Source: Frankiales bacterium
Lineage (GTDB): Bacteria; Actinomycetota; Actinomycetes; Mycobacteriales; SCTD01
Direction: 5' to 3'
NCBI GenBank assembly: GCA_025965475.1
Contig: JAOPWV010000011.1
Span: 1-38,862, forward strand
Length of the DNA stretch: 38,862 bases
Each line of letters starts with the position of its first letter. The stretch's first letter is position 1. Of the stretch, positions 1 to 8,220 are shown piece by piece. A program made the position numbers and the translations under genes. The notes under the pieces were generated by a model that had not been told where the DNA came from, did not search any database, and was given only the letters and a program-made list of their open reading frames with translations.

Positions 1-33
1 TTCCGCCCTCCCTGCACAGCTCGTCGCCTCGCG

Positions 34-822
34 TCAGTGGATCCGCACGATCAGTTCCCCATGCAGGACGCTGAACCAGGCGTTCTCGCGGTTCACAAAG
101 GTTCGCCACCCGGCGGTCATGAGGTCGAGGTCGTCCTGGGTGGCCAGCCCGGAGGTGAGCAGTTGGTCGGCGAGGGCGGACTGTTGGACGCGCTCGGCCC
201 ACATGCCGCCCCAGTACGCGCGGTCCTCCGCCGTCCCGAAGCACCAGGTGCTCGAGCTGGGCACGACGTCGGTGAGCCCGGCCTCGAGGGCCCAGGACAG
301 GAGCCGGCGGCCGGCCTGAGGCTCACCCCCGTTGGCGGCAGCCGCCTTCTGGTACCGGTCCATCCACAGGTCCAGACCGGCGCAGGCCGGAAACCAGGTG
401 AAGCCCAGGTAGTCGCTGTCCCTGACCGCGACCAGCCCGCCCGGCTTGCAGACCCGAGCCATCTCTCGCAGGGCATGGACGGGATCGGCGACGTGCTGCA
501 GAACCTGATGAGCGTGGACGACGTCGAAGGTGTCGTCCGGCATGTCCAGAGCATGCACGTCTCCCCGCACGACGTCGGCGTTGGCGACTCCCGCCAGCCG
601 CTCACGTGCGATCGCGACCGCGCCGTCGGTCGCCTCGACGCCGGTCACGTGCGCGACCAGGTCGGCGAATTCCACAGTGATCGTGGCGGGGCCACACCCC
701 ACGTCGAGGAGGCGCTGCTCAGGGCCCAGGAAGGGCAGCAGATACGCCGCCGAGTTGCTCACCGTCCGCCAGCGATGTGAGCGGAGGACCGTCTCATGAT
801 GTCCGTGCGTGTAGGTGGTCAT
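34..822 (-). CDS. Class I SAM-dependent methyltransferase
   Basis: 262 aa soluble protein with the Rossmann methyltransferase fold signature. Motif I (LLDVGCGPA) is at about residues 38-46, the acidic ribose-binding residue is probably Glu63, the GD/DVVHAHQVLQHV segment (about 88-111) covers motifs II and post-II, and KPGGLVAVRD (about 126-135) is motif III. The layout is that of the UbiE/MenG-like methyltransferases; the acceptor substrate cannot be read from the sequence. The C-terminal 110 residues carry a Trp-rich segment that probably forms the substrate lid. The ATG start is supported by a TAACGT box exactly at -12 to -7, which would make the mRNA leaderless; there is no Shine-Dalgarno sequence. 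The gene ends near the window edge but is complete. No clear functional partner is adjacent. Confidence 0.88.
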   Translation of the reverse strand: MTTYTHGHHETVLRSHRWRTVSNSAAYLLPFLGPEQRLLDVGCGPATITVEFADLVAHVTGVEATDGAVAIARERLAGVANADVVRGDVHALDMPDDTFDVVHAHQVLQHVADPVHALREMARVCKPGGLVAVRDSDYLGFTWFPACAGLDLWMDRYQKAAAANGGEPQAGRRLLSWALEAGLTDVVPSSSTWCFGTAEDRAYWGGMWAERVQQSALADQLLTSGLATQDDLDLMTAGWRTFVNRENAWFSVLHGELIVRIH

Positions 823-828
823 GCCACG

Positions 829-834
829 ACGTTA
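829..834 (-). promoter_or_regulatory. -10 box of a predicted leaderless methyltransferase mRNA
   Basis: TAACGT lies at -12 to -7 relative to the ATG at 822, so transcription would start at or next to the start codon. No Shine-Dalgarno sequence precedes the ATG, which agrees with leaderless expression, common in actinobacteria. Confidence 0.5.
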
Positions 835-863
835 GCCGCGCATCTCACATTTTGACACTGCTT

Positions 864-878
864 TCCCACATGTTGGGA
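864..878. promoter_or_regulatory. Inverted repeat TCCCA-N5-TGGGA
   Basis: A perfect 5-bp inverted repeat with a 5-nt spacer (TCCCACATGTTGGGA) lies 42 nt upstream of the methyltransferase start, overlapping where its -35 region would be. It could be a repressor site. The arms are short, so chance is possible. Confidence 0.25.
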
Positions 879-915
879 TGGGAAGGTCGACCGTCCGCTC
901 CCCCTCGCGACGCGC

Positions 916-1458
916 TCAGCTGGGCTGAGTGGCCTCGTCCGCCCGACCCGGCACCACCGTGACGGGAACCCTGGCGTGGTGAACGACCTCGGTGCACGTC
1001 GAACCCATCATCAGCCGGGTGAACGCGCCGGCGCCGCGCGCGCCGACGACGAGCAGCGCAGCGTCCTTCGCGGCCTCCAGCAGCACTTGGCTCGCGCGGC
1101 CGCGCACGACGGTTGTCTCCACGAGCACGGACGCGCCGGTGGTATTGCTCGCGACGGTGTCGGCGGCGTCCTTGACCAGCGACTCGCAGGCCTGCTGGAG
1201 GCCGTCCTCGTACGGGGCGAGGTTGAGCCCGGCCGAGTAGCCGTAGCCCCCCGCCCGGACGTCGTGACTCGCGACGATGCGCAGGACGGCGTGGCGCAGT
1301 TGCGCCTCGTGGGCGGCGAACAGCAGGGCCTGGTCGGAGGCGGCCGAGCCGTCGATGCCCACCACGACGATCGGTTGGGCGCCTTGGGTCGGCGCGATAG
1401 CAGGGTGGCCGAGGTCGCGGGGTTGGTCAGCCGGTGCGGACGATTGCAGGTTGGTCAT
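916..1458 (-). CDS. Universal stress protein (UspA family, ATP-binding type)
   Basis: 180 aa single-domain universal stress protein. The first beta strand carries VVVGIDGS (about 31-38). The C-terminal nucleotide loop fits the ATP-binding Usp signature G-X2-G-X9-G-S: Gly139, Gly142, Gly152 and Ser153, followed by HARVPVTVVP. A 28-residue polar N-terminal extension precedes the domain. Known relatives bind ATP and act in dormancy, hypoxia or general stress; the exact role is not readable here. The start has a good AAGGAG Shine-Dalgarno, and the upstream 73-aa ORF overlaps the start by 32 nt, suggesting translational coupling. A DevR/DosR-like box about 68 nt upstream of that ORF suggests hypoxia/redox control of the pair. 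Confidence 0.93.
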   Translation of the reverse strand: MTNLQSSAPADQPRDLGHPAIAPTQGAQPIVVVGIDGSAASDQALLFAAHEAQLRHAVLRIVASHDVRAGGYGYSAGLNLAPYEDGLQQACESLVKDAADTVASNTTGASVLVETTVVRGRASQVLLEAAKDAALLVVGARGAGAFTRLMMGSTCTEVVHHARVPVTVVPGRADEATQPS

Positions 1459-1648
1459 GGTGCTCTCCTTGAGGTGCCGGACGCGCCGCCATTGCGGCAG
1501 AGGGTGTGGCTGGGGCTGTCGTGCGGGTGGCCAGCTCCCGCTCTTCGCAGTCTTCGGCGTAGCTGCTCGCGGCTGTCAGGAACCGGGACAAGCCGTACTG
1601 CAGGCCGAAGGCGGCGATGACCTCGGCGGCGACAAGGGTCTTGCTCAT
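1427..1648 (-). CDS. Small 73-aa protein coupled to the Usp gene
   Basis: I do not recognise this protein. The ATG at 1648 has a clear GGAGGA Shine-Dalgarno 5 nt upstream, which is the main support for translation. Residues 1-20 are mildly hydrophobic and amphipathic (MSKTLVAAEVIAAFGLQYG), followed by an acidic patch and an Ala/Thr/Pro-rich tail. The stop lies inside the Usp gene, a 32-nt out-of-frame overlap, so ribosomes finishing this ORF could re-initiate on Usp. It may be a small stress protein of its own or mainly a coupling ORF. Confidence 0.55.
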   Translation of the reverse strand: MSKTLVAAEVIAAFGLQYGLSRFLTAASSYAEDCEERELATRTTAPATPSAAMAARPAPQGEHHDQPAIVRTG

Positions 1649-1715
1649 GGGTCCTCCACGGATACGAGTGCTCGAGGTCATGACCGCAGCGTCGTCCTCG
1701 CCGCCGGAACCGGGT

Positions 1716-1730
1716 AGGGCCCAAGGTCCC
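1716..1730 (-). promoter_or_regulatory. Putative DevR/DosR box upstream of the small ORF-Usp pair
   Basis: On the minus strand the sequence is GGGACCTTGGGCCCT, very close to the mycobacterial DevR (DosR) consensus of the form GGGACTTNNGGCCCT. Its near end is 68 nt upstream of the 1648 start, a usual distance for an activator site. In mycobacteria and streptomycetes many Usp genes belong to this hypoxia/NO regulon. DevR itself is not in the window. Confidence 0.5.
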
Positions 1731-1790
1731 GTCTGCCGGGCTGAGCTGTTCCCGCCACGACTGCATCAGGTGGTCGCGGAGCTCGGGCGT

Positions 1791-3923
1791 TTACCGTTCG
1801 GTCGGCTTGAGCGCCCGCTGGAGTCGGGCGCCGAGAACGGGTGCAAGCCACCGGGTGAAGGCCGTGGACAGGTGGTTGTCGTCACGGAACACCAGCAGAT
1901 TCCCCACGACGACGGCGCAGGTGTGCGAGGTACAGACCCAGGGTGACACGTCCAGGTAGGTCCCTCCCGCCGCCTGCACGACGGCCTGCTCGGCGCGGGT
2001 GCCCTGCTCGTTCACGGCCAATGCGCGGGAGGGGGTGCAGCGAGCGAGATCGCGTGGATGCGCCGCTAGGCAGTCCGGTTCGTCGAACTCCGGCTTGGGG
2101 GTGGGCCCGAGCACCAGCACCTGCGAGCCATTGGCGCGCAACTGGCGCACGGTCGAGCCCAGCGCAGTCAGCCAGGCACGTCCGTACACCCGGAAGGTGT
2201 ACTCCGGCCCGTAGTGCCGAGCGACCCCAAGTACCACCAGCGCCGGGCGCTCGGACGCCAGGCGGGCCAGGACAGCGCGCCGCCATCGGACGCACTCCGT
2301 GAACGGTCGTCTCAGCACGGGGCTGAAGATCGGCACGTCCAGCGGAGGACAGGTGGACTTGCTCAGCGACTCCAGCCGCCAGTTGTGCTGCTCCGCCGCG
2401 GCGCGTAGTGCCGGGAACCATTGGGCCGCGTGCGAGTCGCCGAAGGCAACTACCCGCGTGGGTGAACGCACGTCGCCGTAGCCGCAGGCCGGCTGCCGGC
2501 TGTCGAGGAATGCGAGGTTGCAGCCGTCGAGGAACGGCAGCGCGTCGTCCTGGTGCGCCTGCTCCAGCGAGGGCAGGAGGTTGGCCGGCAGCGTCCGGAT
2601 GGTGACCGCCTGGGCAATGGTGCTCGTGACGCGGGCTTCGGCGCCCGGCGGCGCGGAACGCTGCGGGCGGGCTGGCAGAGGGGTCGCAGCGCGGGCTGAG
2701 GGTGCCAGCGGTGCTGGCGCCGGCACGGCGGGCCCGGCGTCCACGGGCGGCAGCACGGCGGCAGAGCCTGCTGCGACGAAGACGGCGCCCGCGCTAAGCG
2801 CGCCGCCCAGGGCCAGGCCGCGGACCGGGGATCGCAGCCGGCGGGCGAACCGCACCGGGTTCTCGACCAGCACCACTGTCAAGGCCGCGAGCAGACCGCT
2901 GCCGAGGACGATCAGGAGCCGACCGACCGGCGGTAGCGGGCGCCCGAAAGCCTCGGGGACAAGCACGATCAGCGGCCAGTGCCACAGGTACCAGGGGTAG
3001 GAGAGCCGGCCTGTCAGCTGCAGCGGCCCGCGGCCAAGGAGCACCTGCGCGCCCCCGCGTGGCGCGGATGCCCCGGCCAGCAGGACAGCGGCGGTGCCGG
3101 CCACCGGCAGCAGCGCTGCAGGCCAGGGAAAGGGCGTCGCGCCGCCGAGCAGCAGCACGCTTGCCACGATCGTCAGCAACCCGATCCAGCCCAGAGGCGT
3201 GGCCAGCCAGGAGGGCAGTTGTCGGCCCCGCTCGGCCGCGAGCGCCACGGTGGCGCCGGCCGTGAGCTCCCAGGCCCGGGCCGGCAGGGAGAAGAAGGCC
3301 CACGGCGGCGCTGCGCTGGCCAGCCAGGCGCACACCGCCAGGGAGCCGGCCCCCACCGCCAGAACGGCCAGGGAGGCCGCCGGGCGACGCGCCCGGCGCA
3401 CCAGCAGCAGCAATACCGGCCAGAGCAGGTAGAACTGCTCCTCTACCCCCAGCGACCAGTAGTGCTGGAGCGGTGAGGGTGCGGCGTCCCCCAGGTAGTC
3501 GGTCCCCAGCAGAGCAAACCGGTAGTTGCCGACGTACAACGCGACCGCGACAGCGTCGCCGAGCACCGGCCGCGCCCGCAACGGCGAGAGCAGGAGCAGT
3601 GAGACGCCCAGGGTGACCAGCAGCACCACCAGGGCGGCCGGGAGGAGCCTGCGGGCCCGGCGCGCGTAGAACGCGACCAGTGCAATCCGGCCGGTCGTGG
3701 CTACTTCGCGCCGGAGCAGCCCGGTGATGAGGAAGCCGGACAGGACGTAGAAGACGTCCACCCCGACGTAGCCGCCCAGCGGGCCCAGCCGGGCGTGGTA
3801 GAGCAGCACCGCGAGCACCGCGACCGCGCGCAGACCCTCCACGTCGCGCCGGTACGGCATGGACGACGGGTTGCGAGTGAGCACGAGCACGGGCAGCGCC
3901 GCGCGGCGCCACGATGCAGGCAT
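1791..3923 (-). CDS. Acyltransferase-3 / SGNH membrane O-acyltransferase (OafA-like)
   Basis: About 710 aa, two-domain integral membrane enzyme of the OafA/YrhL type. The N-terminal half (about 25-400) is an acyltransferase-3 domain with about ten membrane helices; it starts with RRDVEGLRAVAVL, contains the conserved LYHAR His (about 43), VDVFYVLSGFLITGLL, and SLGVEEQFYLLWP. A Pro/Ala-rich linker follows. The C-terminal part (about 480-710) is an SGNH hydrolase-like domain with GDSH (about 495-498) and the closing DDNH (about 681-684). Family members move acyl groups from the cytoplasm to cell-surface glycans or glycolipids. The start is uncertain: the ATG at 3923 is used, with the ATG at 3860 (just before YRRDVEGL) the alternative; neither has a strong Shine-Dalgarno. 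The open frame continues to 4625 but that part has no protein character. Confidence 0.9.
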   Translation of the reverse strand: MPASWRRAALPVLVLTRNPSSMPYRRDVEGLRAVAVLAVLLYHARLGPLGGYVGVDVFYVLSGFLITGLLRREVATTGRIALVAFYARRARRLLPAALVVLLVTLGVSLLLLSPLRARPVLGDAVAVALYVGNYRFALLGTDYLGDAAPSPLQHYWSLGVEEQFYLLWPVLLLLVRRARRPAASLAVLAVGAGSLAVCAWLASAAPPWAFFSLPARAWELTAGATVALAAERGRQLPSWLATPLGWIGLLTIVASVLLLGGATPFPWPAALLPVAGTAAVLLAGASAPRGGAQVLLGRGPLQLTGRLSYPWYLWHWPLIVLVPEAFGRPLPPVGRLLIVLGSGLLAALTVVLVENPVRFARRLRSPVRGLALGGALSAGAVFVAAGSAAVLPPVDAGPAVPAPAPLAPSARAATPLPARPQRSAPPGAEARVTSTIAQAVTIRTLPANLLPSLEQAHQDDALPFLDGCNLAFLDSRQPACGYGDVRSPTRVVAFGDSHAAQWFPALRAAAEQHNWRLESLSKSTCPPLDVPIFSPVLRRPFTECVRWRRAVLARLASERPALVVLGVARHYGPEYTFRVYGRAWLTALGSTVRQLRANGSQVLVLGPTPKPEFDEPDCLAAHPRDLARCTPSRALAVNEQGTRAEQAVVQAAGGTYLDVSPWVCTSHTCAVVVGNLLVFRDDNHLSTAFTRWLAPVLGARLQRALKPTER

Positions 3924-4594
3924 GGGCGGGTACGACGACAGCCTCACCGCAATCGGAGCAAGCTGCAGGACTGAGCGATACCTACCGGCGCCTGGCACGA
4001 CGACACGAACCGGCAGCCGAACCCGGGACGGTATCCGGGCGTACGGCGTTGCTGCGCGTCGTCCCGGTCCGCTCGTCGTGACCCATGAGGAGTGGCTGAC
4101 ATCATGAGCCTGCCTGATCGGGCAACCCTGACGAGGATTGACCGGCATCACCGAGGGTGTGCGGCGCGGTCCGTCGTCGCGCATCGCCACAACTGGCTCA
4201 GGGAGACGGTCACGAGCCGCCTGATCGACGTGGGCGTGGACGTGGACGTCATCGACACCCACGCGAACGGCCCTTGCAGCCGTGATCCTGGAGCAGCCCG
4301 ACCTCGTGCTCTTCGAGGACTGCACGCGTGTTCCCATCGGCTGGACAAGCCGGCCGTAAGACCGGCTCTGCGCGAGCGGGTCAGGCAGCCCCTCGACTGC
4401 AAGGGTCAGCGGCATCCTCGCCGCAACCGGGGTACGAGCGGTCAGAACAGCAACAAGTAACGCCAATCCGGACGAGCGACCCCGAGGGTCTGGCCTGCGA
4501 TCGCCAGCTCCAGTGCCTACCGTCCGCCTGCCGCCGCCGCCGTCCGGGCGAATCCGGACGCGTAGCCCGTTGACCAACCCTTGACCAGAACGAC
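3924..4594. other. Gene-poor stretch between acyltransferase and tRNA
   Basis: About 670 bp without an intact gene. The only protein-like signal is the frameshifted receiver-domain remnant at 4170-4359 on the plus strand. The remaining open frames have no family-like character, no convincing ribosome binding site and atypical composition. I see no transposase, integrase or attachment repeat. Confidence 0.6.
4170..4359 (+). pseudogene. Degenerate, frameshifted response-regulator receiver fragment
   Basis: In one frame (about 4170-4271) the translation resembles the first half of a receiver domain: SVVAHRHNWLRETV (beta1/alpha1), then a VDVDVIDTHANG segment like the beta2 region of NarL-type regulators. 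After about 4261 the match continues in the +1 frame as ALAAVILEQPDLVLFED (alpha2 to beta3) until a TAA at 4357. In real receivers beta1 ends in an acidic pair and beta3 in Asp; here the acidic pair is replaced and the phospho-Asp position reads Glu. With the frameshift, lost acidic pocket and no output domain, this is best read as a decayed remnant. A chance resemblance is possible. Confidence 0.4.
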
Positions 4595-4632
4595 CAAGGG
4601 CATGATCACCAGCTTCGGTGATCATGCCCTTG
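4595..4632 (-). terminator. Perfect 16-bp hairpin downstream of tRNA-fMet
   Basis: The arms CAAGGGCATGATCACC and GGTGATCATGCCCTTG form a perfect 16-bp stem with a 6-nt loop. It sits 18 nt beyond the 3' end of the tRNA, so it most likely terminates the tRNA transcript. No clear U-tract follows on either strand, common for actinobacterial terminators. Confidence 0.65.
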
Positions 4633-4649
4633 ACCTGCGTTTTGCGTTG

Positions 4650-4723
4650 TAGCGGGGGCAGGATTTGAACCTGCGACCTCTGGGTTATGAGCCCAGCGAG
4701 CTACCGAGCTGCTCCACCCCGCG
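4650..4723 (-). tRNA. Initiator tRNA-fMet (CAT)
   Basis: The minus strand folds into a complete cloverleaf. The acceptor arm starts CGCGGGG and ends CCCCGCT plus discriminator A, with the first base unpaired (C1 opposite U72), a hallmark of initiators. The anticodon stem is CTGGG/CCCAG around the loop CTCATAA, giving three consecutive G:C pairs next to the loop, the second initiator hallmark. The T arm reads GCAGG-TTCAAAT-CCTGC. The 3' CCA is not encoded. Confidence 0.96.
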
Positions 4724-4776
4724 TCGGTGTTCCATCAGCATACGTCGCCCCTTGCCCGGCAGGCAAACTGGTGGCC

Positions 4777-5133
4777 ATGACGCACATCACGGTGTGGGCG
4801 AACAACCACTGCAGCAAGAGCAGGGGCGCGGAGGCACTGCTCCAGGAGCGCGGCCTGACGTACGAGCGCATCCCCTACCTGCAGCAGCCCCCGAGCCGCG
4901 ACGAGCTCAAGCGGGTCCTGCGCCTGCTGGGCACCGACGACCCGGCAGTCCTGGTGCGTACGACCGAGCCGCAGTACGCCGAGCTCAGCCTGGCCGGTGC
5001 GGATCGCGAGGCGGTGCTCGACGCCCTCGCGGCGCACCCGGTCCTGCTTCAGCGGCCCGTGGTGATCTACGGCGACCGGGCCGTCGTGGCCCGGCCGCCG
5101 GAGAAGGTCCTCGAACTACTGGACGGGCACTAG
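4777..5133 (+). CDS. ArsC-family glutaredoxin-fold protein (arsenate reductase-like)
   Basis: 118 aa, the usual length for ArsC/YffB proteins. The active-site region is NNHCSKSRGA with the nucleophilic Cys at residue 12, the same place as in glutaredoxin-coupled arsenate reductases; Arg61, Arg93 and Arg106 are close to the three arginines (60, 94, 107 in the plasmid R773 enzyme) that bind the oxyanion. The segment QRPVVIYGDRAVVARPPE near the C-terminus is typical. Real arsenate activity is not proven: many chromosomal ArsC-like proteins are general thiol proteins, and no ars operon genes are nearby. The ATG at 4777 is chosen because it starts the fold directly; the Shine-Dalgarno is weak. Its TAG stop overlaps the UPF0182 stop on the other strand. 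Confidence 0.9.
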   Translation: MTHITVWANNHCSKSRGAEALLQERGLTYERIPYLQQPPSRDELKRVLRLLGTDDPAVLVRTTEPQYAELSLAGADREAVLDALAAHPVLLQRPVVIYGDRAVVARPPEKVLELLDGH

Positions 5134-8090
5134 CGCGGCGAAGCGCTGGTCGACGGAGCCGGCGAAGCCGCCGCCGACGCCTTCGGGGCCAGCTGGGACA
5201 GGCGCTGCAGCGCGGCCTTCAGCCGCTCCTGTGCCTGGCCGTACGCCGCGAAGTTGCCCTGCTGCAGGGCCGTCTGGCCGGCCCGGAAGGCCGCGTCGGC
5301 CTCGGCGATGGCCTGCGCCAGGTCGCCGGTCGCCGGCACCACGGTGGTCCCCGGCGGCGCCGAGGGAGCCGGGCTGCCGGACGGGCCACCAGCCGGGACG
5401 CCGGCGCCGGCGCCCTGGCCGAACAGCGCGTCCAGCGCCTGCTGCAGCGTCGGCTCGAAGGCGATCTTGTCGCCGAAGGAGACGATGACGCGCTGCAGGA
5501 GCGGGTAGCTCTCCCCACCGCTGGCCTTGACGTAGACCGGCTCGATGTAGAGCAGGCCGTTGCTGACCGGCAGCGTGAGCAGGTTGCCCAGCGTGACCTG
5601 GGAACCACCGCGGCGCAGCAGCGACAGCGACTCGGCCACCTGCGGCGAGGACTCGAACAGGCCGGCGACCTGCCCGGGCCCGTTGATCGCCGTGTCCCGC
5701 GGCACCTGGAGCACCCGGATGTTGCCGTAGTCCGTGGTGTCGGAGGACACGGCCGCGAAGGCGGTCAGGTTCGGCCGGCCGCGCGCGACGAACGACGTCG
5801 TCAGCGAGAACCGCGGCCCGGTGCCGCCGGGGACCTGCAACAGCGCGTAGTACGGCGGCTGGTCGCCGGAGCTACCGACGGCCGGCCCCGCGGCATTGGT
5901 GGTGTCCGAGTTGGCGGCGAGGCTGGCGGCCCCGGACGGGTCGGCCGGTACGGCCCAGAAGTCCTCCTTGTTGTAGAAGGCCTGGGCGTCCTGGACGTGA
6001 TACTGGGCGAGCAGGTCGCGCTGCACCTTGAACAGGTCCTCGGGGTAGCGCAGGTGGGACAGCAGGTCCGGGCTGATCGCGCTCTTGGGCTGCATGACGC
6101 CGGGGAACGCCTTGGCCCAGGTCCTGAGGACGGGGTCCTTCTCGTCCCACGTGTAGAGGGTCACCTTGCCGGTGTAGGCGTCGACGGTGGCCTTGACCGA
6201 GTTCCGGATGTAGTTGACCTGCTGCTGCAGCAGGCCCTGTCCCCCGTTGCGGCTGTCGGCCGTGGCGGTCCCGAAGTTGGTGCGCTGGGCGTAGGGGTAG
6301 CCGTCGCTGGTCGTGTAGCCGTCGACGATCCACACGATCTTGCCGTCCACGACGGCCGGGTACGGGTCTTCGTCGAGCTGCAGGAACGGTGCGACCTTCT
6401 GCACCCGCTCCTTCGGCGTGCGGATGTACATCAGCCGCGACTCCGAGGTCAGGGCGTTGGACAGCAGCAGGTTCTTCTCGCGGAACTTCAGGGCGTACGC
6501 GAGCTTGCGGATCGGGCTGGACAGCTGGACGCCGCCCGTCCCGTCGTATGTCGACGTGGCCTGGTCGGTGCTGTTGTTGCCACCCGGCCCGTCGATCTCC
6601 AGCTGCTTGGTCCGCACCACGGAGTACTCCGGCGACTTCTCGCCGTAGTAGACGCGCGGCTGGTCGATGCGGATCGGCGACGGGCCGCCGTTGAGCCCGG
6701 TGGGGGGCACGTTGCCGACGGCGAACACCGGCCGTCCACCGGCGTCCACCGTGTTGGCCGGCGCGGCCACGAAGCCGTTGCCGTGCGTGTAGGTCAGATG
6801 CAGGTTGATCCAGTTCCGCTGATCCGGGTTGAGGCCGCTCTGGTCGAGCTCGCGGGCCGCGACGATGTAGTCCTGGGTCTTGCCGTCGATCGTGTACCGG
6901 TCGATGTCCAGCTGGTTGTTGAAGCCGAAGTACGACCGGATCCGCTGGAACTGCTGGAAGGTCGGCGCGATGACGTTCGGGTCGAGCAGCCGGGCGTTCG
7001 GGATCGTGCCCGTGTCGGCGCGCAGCGCGGACGGGGTGGCCGTGGTGCTCGCGGCGTACTGCGTCACGACGGCCTTGTCGATGGCGTACGCCGCCCGGGT
7101 CGCCTCGATGTTGCGCTTGATGTACGGCGCCTCGCGCTGGACCTCGTTGGGCTTGACGCGGAACTGCTGCGTGTAGGCCGGGTAGATGCCGCCGATCACG
7201 ACCGCGGAGACCACCAGCAGCGCGAGGGCGCCGGCCGGCAGCAGCACGTTGCGGACGACGATGTTGGCGAAGAACAGCAGCGCGCAGATCACCGCGATGC
7301 CGACCAGGATGTTCTTGGCCGGGAGCACCGCGTTGACGTCGGTGAAGGACGCGCCCTGCACCACGCCGCGCAAGGAGAACGCGAGGCCGTACCGGTCGAG
7401 CCAGTAGGCGGCCGCCTTGAGCAGGACCACGAGACCGAGCAGCACCGACAGGTGCACCCGGGCCGCGGCGCTGACCTTGTCCCCGGCCGTCTGCAGACGC
7501 AGGCCGCCGAACAGGTAGTGGGTGGCGGCCGCGACGATGAGCGACAGCACGACCGCGGTGATGACGAAGCCCAGCACGAAGCGCTGGAACGGGTAGATCA
7601 TCGCGAAGTAGCTGATGTCCTTGTGGAACTGCGGGTCGACCTGGCCGAACGGCGTGGCGTTGCGCCACAGCATCCACAGCTGCCAGCGGCTCGCAGCGGA
7701 CAGCCCGGCGAACAGCCCGAAGATGCCGCTCGTGACCAGCAGCACCGGAACCAGGTACGGCTCCACGGCGACCCGGTAGCGCTCGAGGTTCTGCTGCTCG
7801 ACCGACATCGGCCGGAACGGTGGCCTCGTCCGGTAGGCGATCGCGACGTTGATCCCCACCAGGACCGCCATCAGCAGACCGAAGGCGACGAAGAGCAGCA
7901 CTTTCGTGCGCAGGACGGTCGTGAAGACCTCGCTGAAGCCGACCTCGCGGAACCACAGCAGGTCGGTGTACAGGGCGACGCCGACGCCGCCCAGGATCAG
8001 CAGGACCGCGACGATGACCAGCACCGGCGTCAGCAGGCGTGGGCGGGCGGGCAGACCCGCCCCTGGGGTGCGGATGGCCACGCGTCTCAC
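5130..8090 (-). CDS. UPF0182 family membrane protein
   Basis: 986 aa. The N-terminal third (about 19-340) has seven predicted membrane helices, beginning with a long helix followed by YTDLLWFREVGFSEVFTTVL, a very characteristic segment of this family. The remaining 600 residues form a large, probably extracytoplasmic domain, followed by a low-complexity Gly/Pro/Ser linker (about 885-915) and an Ala/Gln-rich helical tail that resembles a coiled segment. The family is near-universal in actinobacteria and is the relative of Rv3193c in the mycobacterial block; its biochemical function is unknown. The start is a GTG at 8090 with a poor Shine-Dalgarno; a second GTG at 8083-8081 is possible. Confidence 0.93.
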   Translation of the reverse strand: MRRVAIRTPGAGLPARPRLLTPVLVIVAVLLILGGVGVALYTDLLWFREVGFSEVFTTVLRTKVLLFVAFGLLMAVLVGINVAIAYRTRPPFRPMSVEQQNLERYRVAVEPYLVPVLLVTSGIFGLFAGLSAASRWQLWMLWRNATPFGQVDPQFHKDISYFAMIYPFQRFVLGFVITAVVLSLIVAAATHYLFGGLRLQTAGDKVSAAARVHLSVLLGLVVLLKAAAYWLDRYGLAFSLRGVVQGASFTDVNAVLPAKNILVGIAVICALLFFANIVVRNVLLPAGALALLVVSAVVIGGIYPAYTQQFRVKPNEVQREAPYIKRNIEATRAAYAIDKAVVTQYAASTTATPSALRADTGTIPNARLLDPNVIAPTFQQFQRIRSYFGFNNQLDIDRYTIDGKTQDYIVAARELDQSGLNPDQRNWINLHLTYTHGNGFVAAPANTVDAGGRPVFAVGNVPPTGLNGGPSPIRIDQPRVYYGEKSPEYSVVRTKQLEIDGPGGNNSTDQATSTYDGTGGVQLSSPIRKLAYALKFREKNLLLSNALTSESRLMYIRTPKERVQKVAPFLQLDEDPYPAVVDGKIVWIVDGYTTSDGYPYAQRTNFGTATADSRNGGQGLLQQQVNYIRNSVKATVDAYTGKVTLYTWDEKDPVLRTWAKAFPGVMQPKSAISPDLLSHLRYPEDLFKVQRDLLAQYHVQDAQAFYNKEDFWAVPADPSGAASLAANSDTTNAAGPAVGSSGDQPPYYALLQVPGGTGPRFSLTTSFVARGRPNLTAFAAVSSDTTDYGNIRVLQVPRDTAINGPGQVAGLFESSPQVAESLSLLRRGGSQVTLGNLLTLPVSNGLLYIEPVYVKASGGESYPLLQRVIVSFGDKIAFEPTLQQALDALFGQGAGAGVPAGGPSGSPAPSAPPGTTVVPATGDLAQAIAEADAAFRAGQTALQQGNFAAYGQAQERLKAALQRLSQLAPKASAAASPAPSTSASPR

Positions 8091-8220
8091 TTCCGTTGTT
8101 CGGATCCTTCAGCGACTTCTCAGCTAGCAAACTCAACCACAGGCCGCTGGGTTCCCGGTCTGGGCGAGATCTTCCGAGGGCCGCCCGCGGCGGCCTGACC
8201 GGGCCCCCCACAATGGCGCA

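Noticed and set aside
3924-4625. N-terminal extension of the acyltransferase to 944 aa
   Set aside because: The extension has no hydrophobic or family character, whereas the family start motif RRDVEGLRAVAVL lies just inside the shorter start, and the extra DNA carries a receiver-like remnant on the other strand.
4777-5133. Arsenic resistance operon
   Set aside because: Only an ArsC-like protein is present; no ArsR, ArsB/Acr3 or other ars genes are nearby.
4665-8198. 1177-codon open frame on the plus strand over the UPF0182 gene
   Set aside because: It is antisense to a clearly recognised family, starts inside the tRNA, and its translation is low-complexity Arg/Gly/Gln/Val. High GC makes long antisense frames common.
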